A stretch of DNA of 5,877 bases, taken from contig JAKADW010000146.1 of the NCBI GenBank assembly GCA_021820165.1, forward strand, positions 1 to 5,877, given 5' to 3'. The stretch comes from Bacillota bacterium. Its GTDB lineage: Bacteria > Bacillota_E > Sulfobacillia > Sulfobacillales > Sulfobacillaceae. Below are positions 5,009-5,877 of this stretch, in pieces. A model generated the notes under the pieces. The model was given only the letters and a program-made list of their open reading frames with translations, was not told the DNA's origin and ran no database searches. Made by a program: the position numbers and the translations under genes. Position 1 is the first letter of the stretch; each line of letters begins with the position of its first letter.

Positions 5009-5872
5009 GTGAATAAAGTGTTAACCGCCGAGGAAATGTTAGAGCAAATTGAGGACGGGGCGAGTATTACCATTGGGGGCTCGTCACTGTCACGAAAACC
5101 TATGGGTTTGGTCCGGGCATTGGCGCGAAGCGGTCGCAAGAATTTGACGCTCATCGTGAATGTTGGGGGACCGGAGGTGGATTTGTTACTTGGACTCGGC
5201 GTAGTTTCTAAAGTGATCTACGCCTTTGTGGGGTTCGAAGTGATGGGGTTGGCGCCCAACTTTCGTCGGGCGCGCCAAGCCCAGATCGTCGAATTTGAAG
5301 AATGGACGGAGTATACCGTGATGGCGGGATTAGACGCGGCCATTAAACGGGTCCCATTTTTGCCCACCCGGTCCGGTTTGGCTACCGATGTCTTAACGGT
5401 GAACCATGCCTTTAAGATCATTACGGACCCCTTTGGGGGACAACGTTTGGTGGCAGTCCCGGCACTCAAACCAGATTTCGCCCTGATTCACGTCAACTAC
5501 GCTGACGAACGGGGCAACGGCGTAATTCTGGGTGACGGCCACATCGATGTGCTATGTGCGAAGGCGGCCAAGACCACTTTTATGTCTTGTGAACGCCTGG
5601 TCCACGCGGACGAATTGCAGCGCTTTGGCCGCGATGTTCAGATTCTCCGGATACACACGCAGGGCGTTGCGGAGATGCCTTGGGGTGCACACCCGACGGG
5701 CTGTGCCCCCGAGTATCGGGCAGACTTAAAGCACCTCGAGGAATACATGGTTGCGGCCAACGATCCGGCTAAATGGGCCGCTTATCAGGATTCGATGGTG
5801 TTTGTGGAACATCGCCAATACTTAGACCGTATTGGTGGTGGGGAGCATTTAGTGTCCCGGTTACACGTGTAA
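5009..5872 (+). CDS. Family-I CoA-transferase, subunit A (glutaconate/3-oxoacid CoA-transferase-like)
   Basis: 287 residues from GTG 5009, chosen for its GGAGGTG site. Family-I enzymes move CoA between an acyl-CoA and a free acid in the cytoplasm as alpha/beta complexes. The N-terminal block DGASITIGG (16-24) followed by P31 fits the subunit-A signature, but the usual GGF is GGS and the Gly before x-P is Arg (R29). Later family-like segments are LVAVPALKPDFALIHVNYADERGN and a C-terminal region rich in DPAKWAAY-type sequence. Length and style are nearest to GctA/CatI/IpdA-type alpha subunits, not the shorter AtoD/ScoA type. The catalytic Glu of this group lies on the beta subunit, which should follow directly: AAAGGG at 5871-5876 may be the start of its ribosome site. 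Because some relatives (IpdAB) act as ring-opening hydrolases, the substrate stays open. Confidence 0.85.
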   Translation: MNKVLTAEEMLEQIEDGASITIGGSSLSRKPMGLVRALARSGRKNLTLIVNVGGPEVDLLLGLGVVSKVIYAFVGFEVMGLAPNFRRARQAQIVEFEEWTEYTVMAGLDAAIKRVPFLPTRSGLATDVLTVNHAFKIITDPFGGQRLVAVPALKPDFALIHVNYADERGNGVILGDGHIDVLCAKAAKTTFMSCERLVHADELQRFGRDVQILRIHTQGVAEMPWGAHPTGCAPEYRADLKHLEEYMVAANDPAKWAAYQDSMVFVEHRQYLDRIGGGEHLVSRLHV

Positions 5873-5877
5873 AGGGT

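Overview
The window most likely comes from a spore-forming, moderately GC-rich Firmicute; a Sulfobacillus-like organism would fit. The clearest clue is an alpha/beta-type small acid-soluble spore protein (SASP) gene on the minus strand with a strong GGAGGTGA ribosome site. Frequent GTG starts and the HD-phosphohydrolase and CoA-transferase types agree. The genus is an inference from protein style only.

Layout. Positions 1-844 hold the 3' part of an HD-superfamily phosphohydrolase that begins outside the window. A 230-nt gap (845-1074) contains a bulged hairpin and short repeats and could be a structured leader. Next is a two-gene unit: a family-4 (GT-B) glycosyltransferase (1075-2082), overlapped by four bases (ATGA) by a polysaccharide-deacetylase-like (CE4/NodB fold) protein (2079-3449) with a long, unassigned C-terminal extension. 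After 68 nt comes an MDR-superfamily oxidoreductase (3518-4534) that keeps the structural zinc cysteines but lacks the catalytic zinc ligands. It converges on the SASP gene (4598-4816, minus), and a bulged hairpin lies between the two stops. The SASP gene is divergent from a family-I CoA-transferase alpha subunit (5009-5872). The 192-nt divergent region carries a sporulation-type promoter candidate for the SASP and a cluster of overlapping inverted repeats upstream of the CoA-transferase.

How the genes fit together. The glycosyltransferase and deacetylase are the only pair that look obligately co-expressed. Neither shows a signal peptide, so they may build and then deacetylate (or otherwise hydrolyse) a cytoplasmic glycoside or glycan precursor. 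The MDR enzyme and the CoA-transferase could both act on acyl-CoA or short-chain acid metabolism, but the convergent/divergent SASP gene separates them, so they are not one operon. The CoA-transferase beta subunit is expected just past the right edge. No mobile element, CRISPR array, tRNA or rRNA was recognised. The best candidate for undescribed biology is the glycosyltransferase-deacetylase pair with its structured upstream region.
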